From NCBI GenBank assembly GCA_001839685.1, contig MLAK01000821.1:1-58821 (forward strand): a stretch of 58,821 nt of DNA, read 5' to 3'. The stretch comes from Tritrichomonas foetus. Lineage: Eukaryota > Parabasalia > Tritrichomonadida > Tritrichomonadidae. Below, in pieces: positions 26,624-36,653 of this stretch. The translations under genes were made by a program, and so were the position numbers. The notes under the pieces are model-generated. The model saw nothing but the letters and a program-made list of their open reading frames with translations. It was not told the origin of the DNA and did not search any database. Position 1 is the first letter of the stretch. Each line of letters begins with the position of its first letter.

Positions 26624-29338
26624 ATGATGTTACATCCAAATTTTGAAATCGGTGTAGTCGATTTAGAAAACGTTTTCCCAGTCATCAAAGAAAAACTCAT
26701 CGAAGAGGGCCCTTTTCAGATCTTTCCAAAAATCGATTTCAGGCCAGATGTCGGCGCCCCAGTATTCCGACCTACATTCGTTTCGCCTCCCTCGTCAAAC
26801 TGCTTCATAACGATTTTCATTATTTCATATCGACCAAAATTCAAAGAAAACGATCTCCTTTCGATTCAAAAATGGCAAAATCAAAATCCAAATTCCCCAT
26901 TCGTCACGATAATTCTAAATCAGCCGCCAATGACGTGGGGATTTACAGCGTCTCGATCAAAAATCGAAAAGAAATTCCAGAAATTCGTGCCAAACGGAAA
27001 AACAATTATTATTAAATATATCAGCGATTCCGAACATATTTCTTCATCCGATTATCAATATTTACATAACGCAATAGAAACGACAATGGCCAGTATCGTT
27101 GAAACTCAAATTAACGAATTATTACAAACGAGATTAAATAATAATAATTTCATTCGTGTTAATTCAGAACTTTCAAATTTGTTATTATCACTTGGATATC
27201 ATAGTGCATCTTTCAATTTTGGTACGAAAATTCGAACGGTTATGAATTTGAAAGACTTTTGGCCAAAAAAGCCGCTTTTTCATGATATAATTCAATCAAA
27301 CTCAAACAATCTAAATAATTCATCAAATAAGAAAAAATTACCTTCAAATACGCCTTTAAATCCATCTTTAAATTCTTCTTCTGCTGTAAATAAAGATGAA
27401 CATTCTAGTAATGGTGTAATTGACTGCTATGATTCTGGATTTGATATTATTGTTTCTTCACTTAGTCATACCTTTTTATGTGCAAAGAAATCCAAGTTTT
27501 TGAATTCACAATTTGCTGACGAAATGACGGAAGTTTTTGCAATAATTTTGAATCATTGTGAAGATGATGATGAAAAGTTGTTCTTCGCAAGGAATTTTAT
27601 TCAATTTACCAGTAATTCATTTTGTGATGTGATTGAAAAGGTTGATGATCAAATAAGTGCAACTTTTGCAATGATTTCTTTATCACAGACAGTTTCATTG
27701 ATAAAAATGAGTTCCAAAATAAACATGAACTCAGAGATTTTGACTAATTTACCAGAAGACAGAAAGAATGTTGAAAGTTATGAATCTTTCCTTTTATCTG
27801 CTTGGGGAATGTGTCGAAAGATTTTTTCTGAATGGGAGAATCATAAAAAATATTTTGATTCTTTATCTTTCAACTTTTTGACATCTAAGAATGATAAAGA
27901 AGGTGCACTTCAGATTTTCATGAAATCGGAAGTTTTGGGAACGAAGAAGAATGAGATTTTCAATTATTTTGAGAGTGATGTTTTACTTCAACTCTTTGAA
28001 TGGAAAAAAGATCAAAATTTAGCGAAAAGTTTAATATCATCAAGTGTGCCAAAAGATATCAAAATGGAAGCTCTAAAGCTTCTACCAGAGGTTTATCCAA
28101 TGATTCCAATTCATCCAAAACTTCTTTGTCCACGATTTTTCACACCTCTTGAATTATTTGAGCATGCACAATTCAATATTCAATTTTCGATTCCAGATTT
28201 TCTGATAGATGAAAATGTTAAAGTTTATGTTATATTCAAAAGCCAAGATCACGAAATGACAAGTGATATTTCAGAAATTAATTTTAATTCACATCGAAAT
28301 GAACAAAATTTAAACAACAAATTAAAAGAAAATGATGATTATTTAAAACGTTCTAACTCTTTTGTACTTCATTCTTCAGTTAATTGTATTTATTCAGGGA
28401 CTTTTGATCAAATGATTTTATGTATTGAATTTAATTCTTCCAAATTACTGTGGAATTTACCAAATAATCAACCTCTAACTGTAAATGAGTATTCATATAT
28501 TCCAGAAATCACTGTAAAATCGCCATTTCTTTTATCGCCAAATGGTGAAATTCAATCTGCAATAATTTTAGTTGAAAATTTAGATACTGAATGTTGTGAA
28601 GTTGGATTTAACATTGAAGGTGAAAATATCAAAAAAATCGAATGTAATGGTGAAAACTATGAACCAAATAAAGAAATAGTTTTTGCAAAATTCTCATCTC
28701 AAGTCACATTTATTGTATATCTTTCCTATTCGGGTATTGAAGGTATTTCCATAAGCTACCGATATGTCAGAAAAGATATGAAAACAAGAAACATTTCACA
28801 GAGCTTTGAATTTCCTCCAATCAAAGAATTTCAGATTAGACTCTACCAGCAAAACCAAGAATTACAACAATTTCAGATTGTTAATTCTTTCCCTATTGAT
28901 TTTTCTTTTGAATTTCTTGTCAAAACTCACAAGATTCTTCCATTATCAGATTATTTCATACTGCGTGAAAAAAGTGAGGCACCTCTTGAATTAACTTTTA
29001 AAGAGCATGGATGGGAGAATTTTCCTGTGACAGTAACAACATCGACATTTCACTTAAATCACGTAACATGTGAAATAAAATTCGATTCGGAAAATTGGGA
29101 AGTTGGTGAACCAAGAATGATTGAAGTAGTTCCCTGTGCAACACCAATTCTTGAAAATGGGAATAACGATTGGGTGATCTCATCAAGTGATGTCAGTGGA
29201 TCAAAACACATCTTAGTACCAACAAGACCTGGTTTCATTTCATTTCCACAATTTTTAGTGAATCATCAAATTGCTGACTCTCAACCAGATGGAACAGACA
29301 TTATTGCACCAGACTTTCCAATTTATGTACCCATGTAA
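26624..29338 (+). CDS. TRAPPC10/Trs130-like subunit of the TRAPP II trafficking complex
   Basis: The product is 904 residues from the first ATG (MMLHPNFEIG). The N-terminal part has a Rossmann-like strand ITIFIISYRPKFKENDLLSI, a WQNQNP segment and WGFTASRSKIEKKFQKFVP, comparable with the start of TRAPPC10 (secondary GTPase-like fold followed by a helical solenoid). Helices run to about 490. The second half is all beta, with Ig-like sandwiches (ITVKSPFLLSPNGEIQSAII, YLSYSGIEGISISYRYV), and ends with NNDWVISSSDVSGSK, then LVPTRPGFISFPQF. This is the pattern at the C-terminus of TRAPPC10/Trs130 (a Trp strand, then pro-Leu-x-x-Gly-x-hydrophobic-x-x-Pro). TRAPP II activates Rab11-type GTPases at the Golgi. 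The similarity is distant and judged by layout, so TRAPPC9 or another coat-like protein is the alternative. Confidence 0.6.
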   Translation: MMLHPNFEIGVVDLENVFPVIKEKLIEEGPFQIFPKIDFRPDVGAPVFRPTFVSPPSSNCFITIFIISYRPKFKENDLLSIQKWQNQNPNSPFVTIILNQPPMTWGFTASRSKIEKKFQKFVPNGKTIIIKYISDSEHISSSDYQYLHNAIETTMASIVETQINELLQTRLNNNNFIRVNSELSNLLLSLGYHSASFNFGTKIRTVMNLKDFWPKKPLFHDIIQSNSNNLNNSSNKKKLPSNTPLNPSLNSSSAVNKDEHSSNGVIDCYDSGFDIIVSSLSHTFLCAKKSKFLNSQFADEMTEVFAIILNHCEDDDEKLFFARNFIQFTSNSFCDVIEKVDDQISATFAMISLSQTVSLIKMSSKINMNSEILTNLPEDRKNVESYESFLLSAWGMCRKIFSEWENHKKYFDSLSFNFLTSKNDKEGALQIFMKSEVLGTKKNEIFNYFESDVLLQLFEWKKDQNLAKSLISSSVPKDIKMEALKLLPEVYPMIPIHPKLLCPRFFTPLELFEHAQFNIQFSIPDFLIDENVKVYVIFKSQDHEMTSDISEINFNSHRNEQNLNNKLKENDDYLKRSNSFVLHSSVNCIYSGTFDQMILCIEFNSSKLLWNLPNNQPLTVNEYSYIPEITVKSPFLLSPNGEIQSAIILVENLDTECCEVGFNIEGENIKKIECNGENYEPNKEIVFAKFSSQVTFIVYLSYSGIEGISISYRYVRKDMKTRNISQSFEFPPIKEFQIRLYQQNQELQQFQIVNSFPIDFSFEFLVKTHKILPLSDYFILREKSEAPLELTFKEHGWENFPVTVTTSTFHLNHVTCEIKFDSENWEVGEPRMIEVVPCATPILENGNNDWVISSSDVSGSKHILVPTRPGFISFPQFLVNHQIADSQPDGTDIIAPDFPIYVPM

Positions 29339-29903
29339 ATTACTATTATTTTTTATTTTATTTTTATTTATAAGAAATTTTTGTCTTTGATAAAAATATG
29401 ATCAATCATGAATTTATGTTTTACTACAATAATAACGTTACCAAAAAATTGAAGTGAATGTTTTTTTCATCCTATTTTGGATGAAACATTCTTTGTTCTA
29501 AAATCCAGAAATGAGTTTAATAAATCCTTTACTTTTATATCATTTTGAAGCCATCAAAATCTCTGAAATAGATTCAGAAAATTCAAGATTTTGAATGGTG
29601 AAATTGAGATTATAGCAACGAAAAAAAGACAAAAGAAATTGATTTTTATAACATAATAATATTATTATTCTGAAATTTTGTTTCAATTGCTAATATGCAC
29701 TATCCATGAAATGAAATAGTGAATTTGAATCATAAAAAATAATAATAATAATAATAAATAAACTAATATCAATATTAAAAATAGACATGTTGGAAAATTA
29801 ATAACATAAAATATAGAATTTACAAAATATCACGGAAAAAATGAAAAAGAGTATCAACAAAGCAAAAAAAGTGTAAGAGACACAAAATTTTATTGAAAGT
29901 TAA
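29339..29903. other. Spacer with (aat)n microsatellite
   Basis: 3'-to-3' spacer between convergent genes. A short AAT microsatellite lies at about 29741-29760. Otherwise AT-rich with nothing recognised. Confidence 0.55.
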
Positions 29904-32900
29904 TTATTCCCCAACAATTTCAAAACTAGGGCCATCTTCTTTAACAGTATCTATATAATAAATTGATGTAAGACTATGATCAAGACGAGTATAATTGAGT
30001 TTATAAGCAAGGCATGTATAATTATTTGCTCCAATATTTCCAGAATATTTATCAGAAGCAAACATATCAACTTCTTCTGGTGTTAATGTCAATTCATGAA
30101 GATGTACACTTGCATATTGATGTTCACAATATTCAAATTCTGTCATTGGTGTAAATGATTTCCATCCAACTAATGGTGATTCAACGCATGTTAAGAAATG
30201 ATAATTCTCATATGGTTTATAAAATGAATTATTTTCAAATTTTTCTTCATAAATTCGATGATAAATATCACGATTTCCTTGGCATGATCTTTCTTTTGAT
30301 GATTCAACTTTTAATGTGATTTTATTAACAGATATTCTATCTCCTGAAAATATAACTGAAAATTCATCATCGGGTTTTGAAAGAGTGATATTGAGATTTG
30401 GAACATATTGTTGATCTGGGATCTCAATTGATGTTATTGACGGTTGAATAACAATTGTTCCTGTAACATCAAAATTAAACGGAATATAATGTTGTGATTT
30501 AACTGTTGAGGAAACATCAAGAATTCCAACTTTAATTCGTGGTGTCTCTGAATATTGAGTTGTAATGTCAATGTCTTTTCCTGCTTTCATTTTCAAATAA
30601 TCAAAATTAATTTCTGAAAATTGATATGATGGACTATTAAATTTAATAGATAAATCATTCGATGTGTCAACACAACCAAATGAAAAATCTTTTTTCAAGT
30701 CTTGTTGTGGAGGACTACCTCGATATTGGAATTCAAGATTTGTAACATCTGTCAAATTAAATTTAAATTGATTAATATTAGGAGTTATAAAACGAACAGC
30801 AAAATTATTTATCAATTCAATATTCTGAGAATTAATGTCTTTAATTAAAATTGTAGGATGTGGGTTAGTTTGTAAATTCGAAAACTTGACATGATAATCA
30901 ATAGCTAAGTTTGAAAATGAAATTGGGATTGAGGAGATCGTATTGTGATTCACTGTAAGAAAAACATGACGATTTCGTTGAGTATTAAATAATGTAAGTG
31001 CTTTGAATTGAGTTTCATTCGTATTAACATTAACACCTAAATCGGTAAAATCAATATACATTGTCTCCAAATAATCAGAATGATATTCTTCTCTAATGAT
31101 TTCAATAGCATTTCCAATATCTTCTTCATATGTATCCCATACAACTGTAATATTACTGATATTTCGGAATGATTCAAGATTATCTTTATAAAAGCTTGAT
31201 CTTAACGAAAGAGTATGAACTTGACTAAAATCAATATCAGCGAGATTTGGATTTAAAATATCACCATCAATATGAAGACTTTTGAATGGGATCACTTTTC
31301 TTGATGGATTTCTAAATCGGAAGAAAATATCATATGCTGTGAAACTTGAAAATGTATTTTCATATTTTTGATCAATAATAATTGAATCTGTAACTCCTGG
31401 GTCTTGTGGTACAGCCCTATTTTGAAAAACAATATCACAATTTTTAATTTCATCAACTGGCAAGATTTCAAGAGGATGATTTCCTTGATATTTGATTGAT
31501 TTCGTACCTCGATAAATTTGAGAACACCATGTCTGAAAATATTCTTCTGATTCGTCATCAGAGTCTGGATAAACAGTCTCATATTTGTACCGATAATCCA
31601 TAAATTTACTCATACTGATACGATATCCAACACATGTCATTGACTCAGTGGCTTCATTCGAATCTAAAAGTTCTTTACAGCATTTATTATCATCAACTAT
31701 CTTTTCTTTCCTTGGCCAGAATGTGGAATATTTCTCACAAATTGTGGTTAATAATCCTTCCTGTTGCCAATAAGTAGAAGGATTCTTTATGATATCATGT
31801 GATTTTGGTGCTATTGAAAATTTGCTACAATCTAAATTGGGTTGGCATAATACATAAACATCTTTGTATTCAGAATATTGAATATCATCTTTAAAATAAA
31901 AGGATTCTTCATTTCCATCAATTCCAATCAAATATAGATTTCCTGGAAATGAAATATTTCCATTCAAAAAGATTGGAAGTTCTGTATTACCTTCTAAATC
32001 GATGAAAACTTCATTCGCTAGTTCTAAATTGTTAACATTAGAAAAGAAATCATTCATTCCCTTATTTTCAAAAACACCATACTTATATGATGTCTGGTAT
32101 TCTGTTTCTCTATAAGTAGAAGCAAATGTTACAATATTTTGAATGATATAATGACCATTTGATGTTAAGAAATGATCATTGTTACTTTCTCCAATATAAA
32201 CATTAACCTTCGTTTCTCTTCTATCCACATAATAGTCAATATCTTTACTATAAGCAACATAAAAGTTTTCTTCTTCACTTAGCAAATTGACGATATGTAA
32301 TTTCATGTTTTGAGTAGGTGATCGACCTGGAACTGCATAATACTCTTTGACAATTTCTGAAAGAACAACATTGGTGTGATTTAGATAAACGTGCATATCA
32401 GAAATATATGAATCGATAGAAACTATTGGTTTCTCAGTTTCCATAATTAATGAAACAGTGCCAGTGAAATGACTTGTGGTACCTGTGTTTGAAATATCAG
32501 GAGAACCTATTGAAAATTCAACGAAACGATATTGTGCCCATTCATCTGATTGGACATGAAAAACCCAGTGACGATTTCCGTGTGGTTCAATTGTTAATAA
32601 AGCTTTTTCTTCTGATAAAACTGGCGGAAGATTACATTTATCATTATTAATTGTGAATGTTGGTGAATGAACATTTGAATCAAATTTTGATTCATCAAGA
32701 ATTATTTTTCTTGCTTTTTGAAGATGTTTTTCATTTATTTTAATTTTTGGGCCAGTTTGATTTAATGAAATCTCAATTGAGCTATTTGAAACAGTACATG
32801 TATATCCTGGTTCATAAAGAGTGATTTGTTGAGCGCCTTCTGTGAGATATATAACACCAGGCGCTTTATCTATATTAAATTGTAAGCTATGAGTATCTGT

Positions 32901-33464
32901 AATTATACCAGAGAAAATGGTATAGTCATAATCAAAAAATGATGGTCCTAGATCTAAAATTGGACCACAATAGCGAAGATCTCCATCTCCAGATGCCCAA
33001 AAATCATTATTATTTTCGGCAGAAAAATTGGCAACTCCTTCTCCAACAGGAATCAGGTTGTCGGCAAGTTGTACAGCACTACTGTCTTGGATTATTATTA
33101 CGTTTAATCGGACACGATACTTGTTGTCAAAGCGTACTCTGTATCTTTCACCACGTAGTAATGTAATCAAACTACCATGAGCATATTTATTTAATGAAAC
33201 TTCTCCAGTAAAATTGAAGTCATCTGGTACTAAAAGTTGAACTGTGGAAACATTGACATAGTCCCTAAAAGTTTTATGAAGTGATGGAGAGAATACAACA
33301 TCACAATTATTTGGTGATTGAGTAAACTTTAAATCACTACATTTGTGAGTGTTGCTGTTTTCTGCGATACAGAAGCATAAATTTGAGCGATCATATTTTT
33401 CAAGCTCTGCAAGTTGATCAGAATAGCTAGCAGAGAGAGCAGCTGATAAGAGAAGATAAAGCAT
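29904..33464 (-). CDS. Large secreted protein with repeated Cys modules, function unknown
   Basis: The frame is open further upstream only from TTG codons. The first in-frame ATG at 33464 gives 1186 residues beginning with a textbook signal peptide (MLYLLLSAALSASYSD) and has an initiator just upstream, so I start there. Three Cys-containing blocks recur: LCFCIAENSN to NCDVVFSP (near the N-terminus), CCKELLDSN to NCDIVFQN (about 570-680), and CQGNRDIYH to CLAYKLNYT (about 1080-1170). Between them are predicted beta-rich stretches with solenoid-like strands. There is no transmembrane helix or GPI-like tail; the protein ends at FEIVGE. I do not recognise the family. A secreted or surface-bound adhesin-like protein is a guess from layout. 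Confidence 0.75.
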   Translation of the reverse strand: MLYLLLSAALSASYSDQLAELEKYDRSNLCFCIAENSNTHKCSDLKFTQSPNNCDVVFSPSLHKTFRDYVNVSTVQLLVPDDFNFTGEVSLNKYAHGSLITLLRGERYRVRFDNKYRVRLNVIIIQDSSAVQLADNLIPVGEGVANFSAENNNDFWASGDGDLRYCGPILDLGPSFFDYDYTIFSGIITDTHSLQFNIDKAPGVIYLTEGAQQITLYEPGYTCTVSNSSIEISLNQTGPKIKINEKHLQKARKIILDESKFDSNVHSPTFTINNDKCNLPPVLSEEKALLTIEPHGNRHWVFHVQSDEWAQYRFVEFSIGSPDISNTGTTSHFTGTVSLIMETEKPIVSIDSYISDMHVYLNHTNVVLSEIVKEYYAVPGRSPTQNMKLHIVNLLSEEENFYVAYSKDIDYYVDRRETKVNVYIGESNNDHFLTSNGHYIIQNIVTFASTYRETEYQTSYKYGVFENKGMNDFFSNVNNLELANEVFIDLEGNTELPIFLNGNISFPGNLYLIGIDGNEESFYFKDDIQYSEYKDVYVLCQPNLDCSKFSIAPKSHDIIKNPSTYWQQEGLLTTICEKYSTFWPRKEKIVDDNKCCKELLDSNEATESMTCVGYRISMSKFMDYRYKYETVYPDSDDESEEYFQTWCSQIYRGTKSIKYQGNHPLEILPVDEIKNCDIVFQNRAVPQDPGVTDSIIIDQKYENTFSSFTAYDIFFRFRNPSRKVIPFKSLHIDGDILNPNLADIDFSQVHTLSLRSSFYKDNLESFRNISNITVVWDTYEEDIGNAIEIIREEYHSDYLETMYIDFTDLGVNVNTNETQFKALTLFNTQRNRHVFLTVNHNTISSIPISFSNLAIDYHVKFSNLQTNPHPTILIKDINSQNIELINNFAVRFITPNINQFKFNLTDVTNLEFQYRGSPPQQDLKKDFSFGCVDTSNDLSIKFNSPSYQFSEINFDYLKMKAGKDIDITTQYSETPRIKVGILDVSSTVKSQHYIPFNFDVTGTIVIQPSITSIEIPDQQYVPNLNITLSKPDDEFSVIFSGDRISVNKITLKVESSKERSCQGNRDIYHRIYEEKFENNSFYKPYENYHFLTCVESPLVGWKSFTPMTEFEYCEHQYASVHLHELTLTPEEVDMFASDKYSGNIGANNYTCLAYKLNYTRLDHSLTSIYYIDTVKEDGPSFEIVGE

Positions 33465-33477
33465 TAATGCTTTATTT

Positions 33478-33482
33478 AATGA
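33478..33482 (-). promoter_or_regulatory. Initiator-like TCATT of large secreted protein gene
   Basis: On the minus strand TCATT lies 13 bases before the ATG at 33464. This decides the start in favour of the ATG that exposes the signal peptide. Confidence 0.6.
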
Positions 33483-34733
33483 AAAATGGTTTTTGAATAT
33501 ATTCAAACATTGAAAATAGCATTGAAGCTATAAAAGAAATAATCACAATTGAATTTAACTTACAAAAAATAGAAATGGTGAAGAGCGTGTATATAGAAAG
33601 AAAAGATCTATAAAATGCAATTATTGTGTTGTTGAATTTATGTTGGCTTGATAATGTCCATTTTTGAATTGGATTTTAGACAAAATAAATGGAAGAAAAT
33701 GATTCTTTAGTGAATTTCAAATGGAAAAAAAGAAGTTAACTATGGAATAATAAAGAGGATAAAAAGATAAAAGCACATCAAAAAGATAAAAATAAAGTAA
33801 ATTTAATAAAACTTTATTTTCGCTATCCTGGATATCAAAAAGAGTTAAAAAACGAAATATATAACTTAACTATCTTTGAAAAATAGAAGAAATCATTTTT
33901 GATCAAAATAACTGATCCTCTTTTAAGGATATCAATCCAACATTTTTTATGTCAAAGTTTGTTTCTTTCTGGCCAGTTTTGAATATTCAATGCACATACA
34001 ATTTTTTCTCTTTATCAAGAGGCTTAAATAGAATCCCTCAATTATCATTATTTTCTAAATATGAATATAATCTTTCCACGAAAATTTAATTTTTCTATCA
34101 ATTTTTGTATTGATTCAATTTCTTTCAATATTTTTTATCTGGTGATATCTTTTCTAATTTTTCTTCTTTGTCTTGGATCACTTAAAATCGTTATTTACTA
34201 ATAATAATAATAAAGAAATTATTCCATAGGCAACTGTAATCCAAAATTTCAAGCAGACATCATTTCGATAATTTTTTTGAATACACTTAGAAAAAAACTC
34301 AAAAAAGTATCATCTCCAAAAATTGTCATTATTTTATTATTGAATGAAATTTAAAAATTGATATTATATAAAAATATATAATTCAATGTCTATATTAATC
34401 AATATACTTTATGTTCCATTTAATCCTTGATTAGGTAAAATAAAGCTATTTTATTGTAAAATAACATTTGAAACTCATTCAAAATTCACAATGAAGTAAA
34501 TATTTTGGCAACACAATAAAGACTTTGCTGCCAAGTGATTTCTGATTACTTTCGAATTTACCATAAATTGTTATGGATTTCGATCTGAATGATGAAACAT
34601 CCCTCTTAAAACTAATAAATGATTTATTATTAATCACATGATATAAAACGAATAAAAAGTGAATCGCAATTGCCCTTTCGGGTTTTGGTCAAATAACCGT
34701 TATTTTGTCCATATGGGCGAAAAAAAAATCTCT

Positions 34734-34887
34734 TTAAGGGTCAACTGCCATACGTTTATATTTATTTATTTTGAAAGAAATAGTGGTTATACCAGTTTTT
34801 CGGAAAAAGTTATGTTTTGAATTAAACTGCCACAAATCTATTCAAATATAATTCAAAGGTTTATTTTTTTGGGCAGTTGACCCTTAA
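34734..34887. mobile_element. MITE-like element: 12-bp perfect terminal inverted repeats flanked by TTAA
   Basis: The left end reads TTAA then GGGTCAACTGCC (34734-34749). The right end reads GGCAGTTGACCC then TTAA (34872-34887). The two ends are perfect reverse complements over 16 bases including TTAA. The inner 122 bases have no coding capacity. TTAA target sites plus termini beginning GGG/CCC are the hallmark of piggyBac-type non-autonomous elements. No transposase is present in the window and no second copy of the arm was seen. A regulatory cruciform or chance palindrome is the alternative. Confidence 0.6.
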
Positions 34888-35289
34888 TTTGATTATGATT
34901 TTAGACTCTGCTATATCTTATATAATCTAAAAATTCACGATTAAATTTGAAATTTATCGAATTTTGATAAAATATTAATTAAATCTCTTTAATTGATAAA
35001 TTATGATTTTAGATAATGCAATAGGATTTGATTTCATGCATTAATAATGATGTTTGTCATTAGATTCATAAAGTATTGAAAATGATGCAATATGATATTT
35101 AGTGATTTAAATTCGAAATTCAATGTTATTAACTCATTTAACATTGATATTAAATTCATATTGTTACTAAATCATTTATACCGTTATTAACTCATTTATA
35201 CTCTTATTAATTCATTTAACAAATTCTTGATTCTATCAAAATTCTAATTTTGAAGTAACTTCTATATCGACATAATGTTCAATTAACAA

Positions 35290-35420
35290 ACAAATCAAAA
35301 CAATCATAAAACAATCAAACATCACAAAACAATCAAACATCACAAAACAATCAAACATCACAAAACAATCAAACATCATAAAACAATCAAACATCACAAA
35401 ACAAGAAAACATCACAAAAT
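35290..35420 (+). repeat. 18-bp tandem repeat 3' of the H1-like gene
   Basis: About six copies of aaaacaatcaaacatcac with small changes, starting roughly 75 bases after the H1-like stop codon (which lies on the minus strand). Similar in style to the repeat 3' of the tRNase Z gene. Confidence 0.85.
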
Positions 35421-35495
35421 AAAACAAGAAAACAGAAAAAAGAAGCAGAAAAGACGCAAAGTTGTATAAAACTGTTAAATTTATTTCGATATCGT

Positions 35496-36263
35496 TCATG
35501 CCTTGACTTCTGGGCGGGAAACACGTCCTGAGAGTGTAATTGTTTCTTTGACTGGCTCTGGCGGGGGCGGGGGAGCTGCCTTGGCTGCCTTGGCGGGCCG
35601 CTCGACTTTCTTCCTCTTTTCGATTTTCTCTGGGCAAAGCTTTGCCTTTCCCTTTGATGTGAAGGCGAACGACTCCTTCTTCCTCTTCAAAAGTTTCTTT
35701 TCTGTCAACTCGAGGAGCGTCTTCTTTGACATCTTCGGGATCATCGTCGGGATTGTCTTGTCCATGTAGTCGAGGAGATACTGCTTGACTCTGGAAGTGG
35801 AGACCCACTGCTTGTCTTCTGTCATGAGGGCAGCAATTGCTTCGCCGACCCATTGCTCATATTTGTTGAACTTTGCCTTTGTTTCTTTCTTTGAAGCTGT
35901 CTTCTTTACGGCCTTCTTCTTTGGAGCAGCCTTTTTGGCAGCTGTAGCGTCTGATTTTGAAGTCTTCTTGGTTGGTTTTTTGGCGGTTGTCTTTTTCGTT
36001 GGTTTGGCGGCTTTTTTGGTGACTGTTTTAGTTGTTGATTTTGTGGATGCTTTGGTTGGCTTCTTGGTTGTTGTCTTCTTGGATGATGTGGCGCTCTTGA
36101 CTGCGGTTTTCACTGTCTTCTTCTTGACGACCTTCTTGATTGTCTTCTTCTTCTTTTCGCCATCTGCTTTTGGAGCATCTGTCTTGGGCTTTGTGACCTT
36201 CTTTGTCTTGGTTTTCTTTGGTTCTTCGGCGGCTGGAGCTTCTACGTTTTCTTTTTCAGACAT
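35496..36263 (-). CDS. Linker-histone H1-like protein with long basic N-terminal tail
   Basis: I choose the ATG at 36263 (MSEKENVEAP), 255 residues. The longer frame to 36320 would add 19 residues that cover the initiator and look like leader sequence. Residues 16-130 are Lys/Thr/Ala-rich with KKTxKK and KPTK motifs, as in histone H1 tails. Residues about 133-208 form a compact winged-helix-like globular domain (KYEQWVGEAIAALMTEDKQW, TSRVKQYLLDYM, LTEKKLLKRKKESFAFTSKG). A short Pro-rich tail follows (APPPPPEPV). In animals H1 has globular domain then long basic C-tail, so the order is reversed here. It presumably binds linker DNA. Codons are GC-rich, consistent with high expression. Confidence 0.8.
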   Translation of the reverse strand: MSEKENVEAPAAEEPKKTKTKKVTKPKTDAPKADGEKKKKTIKKVVKKKTVKTAVKSATSSKKTTTKKPTKASTKSTTKTVTKKAAKPTKKTTAKKPTKKTSKSDATAAKKAAPKKKAVKKTASKKETKAKFNKYEQWVGEAIAALMTEDKQWVSTSRVKQYLLDYMDKTIPTMIPKMSKKTLLELTEKKLLKRKKESFAFTSKGKAKLCPEKIEKRKKVERPAKAAKAAPPPPPEPVKETITLSGRVSRPEVKA

Positions 36264-36653
36264 TTGAGTAAAATGAAATGAAATCACGCGCCAAAGTATT
36301 TCTCTCAATTTCCGCGCCATTTTTGATATTTTGAAAAGAACGATAGAATATTCAAAAAGGAACTTCTACTCGAAATTGCTTCCGATAAAAACATGAATAT
36401 TTCTTGTTATTTTATTCATAAATATTCTTTTCTTTCTATTTTATTTATTTTAATATTTAATAAATTACTTAAAAACAAAGAAATATTACTACTTTAAGAA
36501 TAAAATATTGCGATATAACCATAATAAATCTACTACGATATTTAATGTTAATTAATGTCATTTTACACTCACATAAACAAAGTGAAGTTGTAAATCGAGA
36601 CTCAGTGAAGAAAAATTCACCATAAATAAACGTTCTCCGTGACCCCAATCAAA
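36264..36653. promoter_or_regulatory. Divergent upstream region of H1-like and chromo-shadow genes
   Basis: 390 bases separate the two oppositely oriented chromatin genes. It contains the H1 initiator and a reverse-oriented TATAACCATAAT motif at about 36518 that matches the motif cluster found upstream of the Myb gene. Confidence 0.5.
36272..36276 (-). promoter_or_regulatory. Initiator-like TCATT of the H1-like gene
   Basis: On the minus strand TTTCATTTTACTCAAATG: TCATT lies 8 bases before the ATG at 36263. A second TCATT overlaps just upstream (36277-36281). This places transcription start inside the longer open frame and rules out the upstream ATG. Confidence 0.65.

Larger units (their letters stand above)
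33465..35495. other. Two-kilobase spacer
   Basis: AT-rich spacer with the TTAA-flanked inverted-repeat element (34734-34887) and, at its right end, an 18-bp repeat 3' of the H1-like gene. The stretch 34670-34720 is less AT-rich (cctttcgggttttggtcaa) without an identifiable gene. Nothing else was recognised. Confidence 0.5.

Noticed and set aside
29741..29760. (aat)n run as a possible regulatory element
   Set aside because: Ordinary short microsatellite in a 3'-to-3' spacer.
35236..35853. 205-residue minus-strand frame overlapping the H1-like gene
   Set aside because: Its C-terminal half is a translation of the 18-bp repeat and its N-terminal half is the H1 gene in another frame.
36264..36320. 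Nineteen-residue N-terminal extension of the H1-like protein
   Set aside because: It spans the initiator elements and therefore should be promoter or leader.
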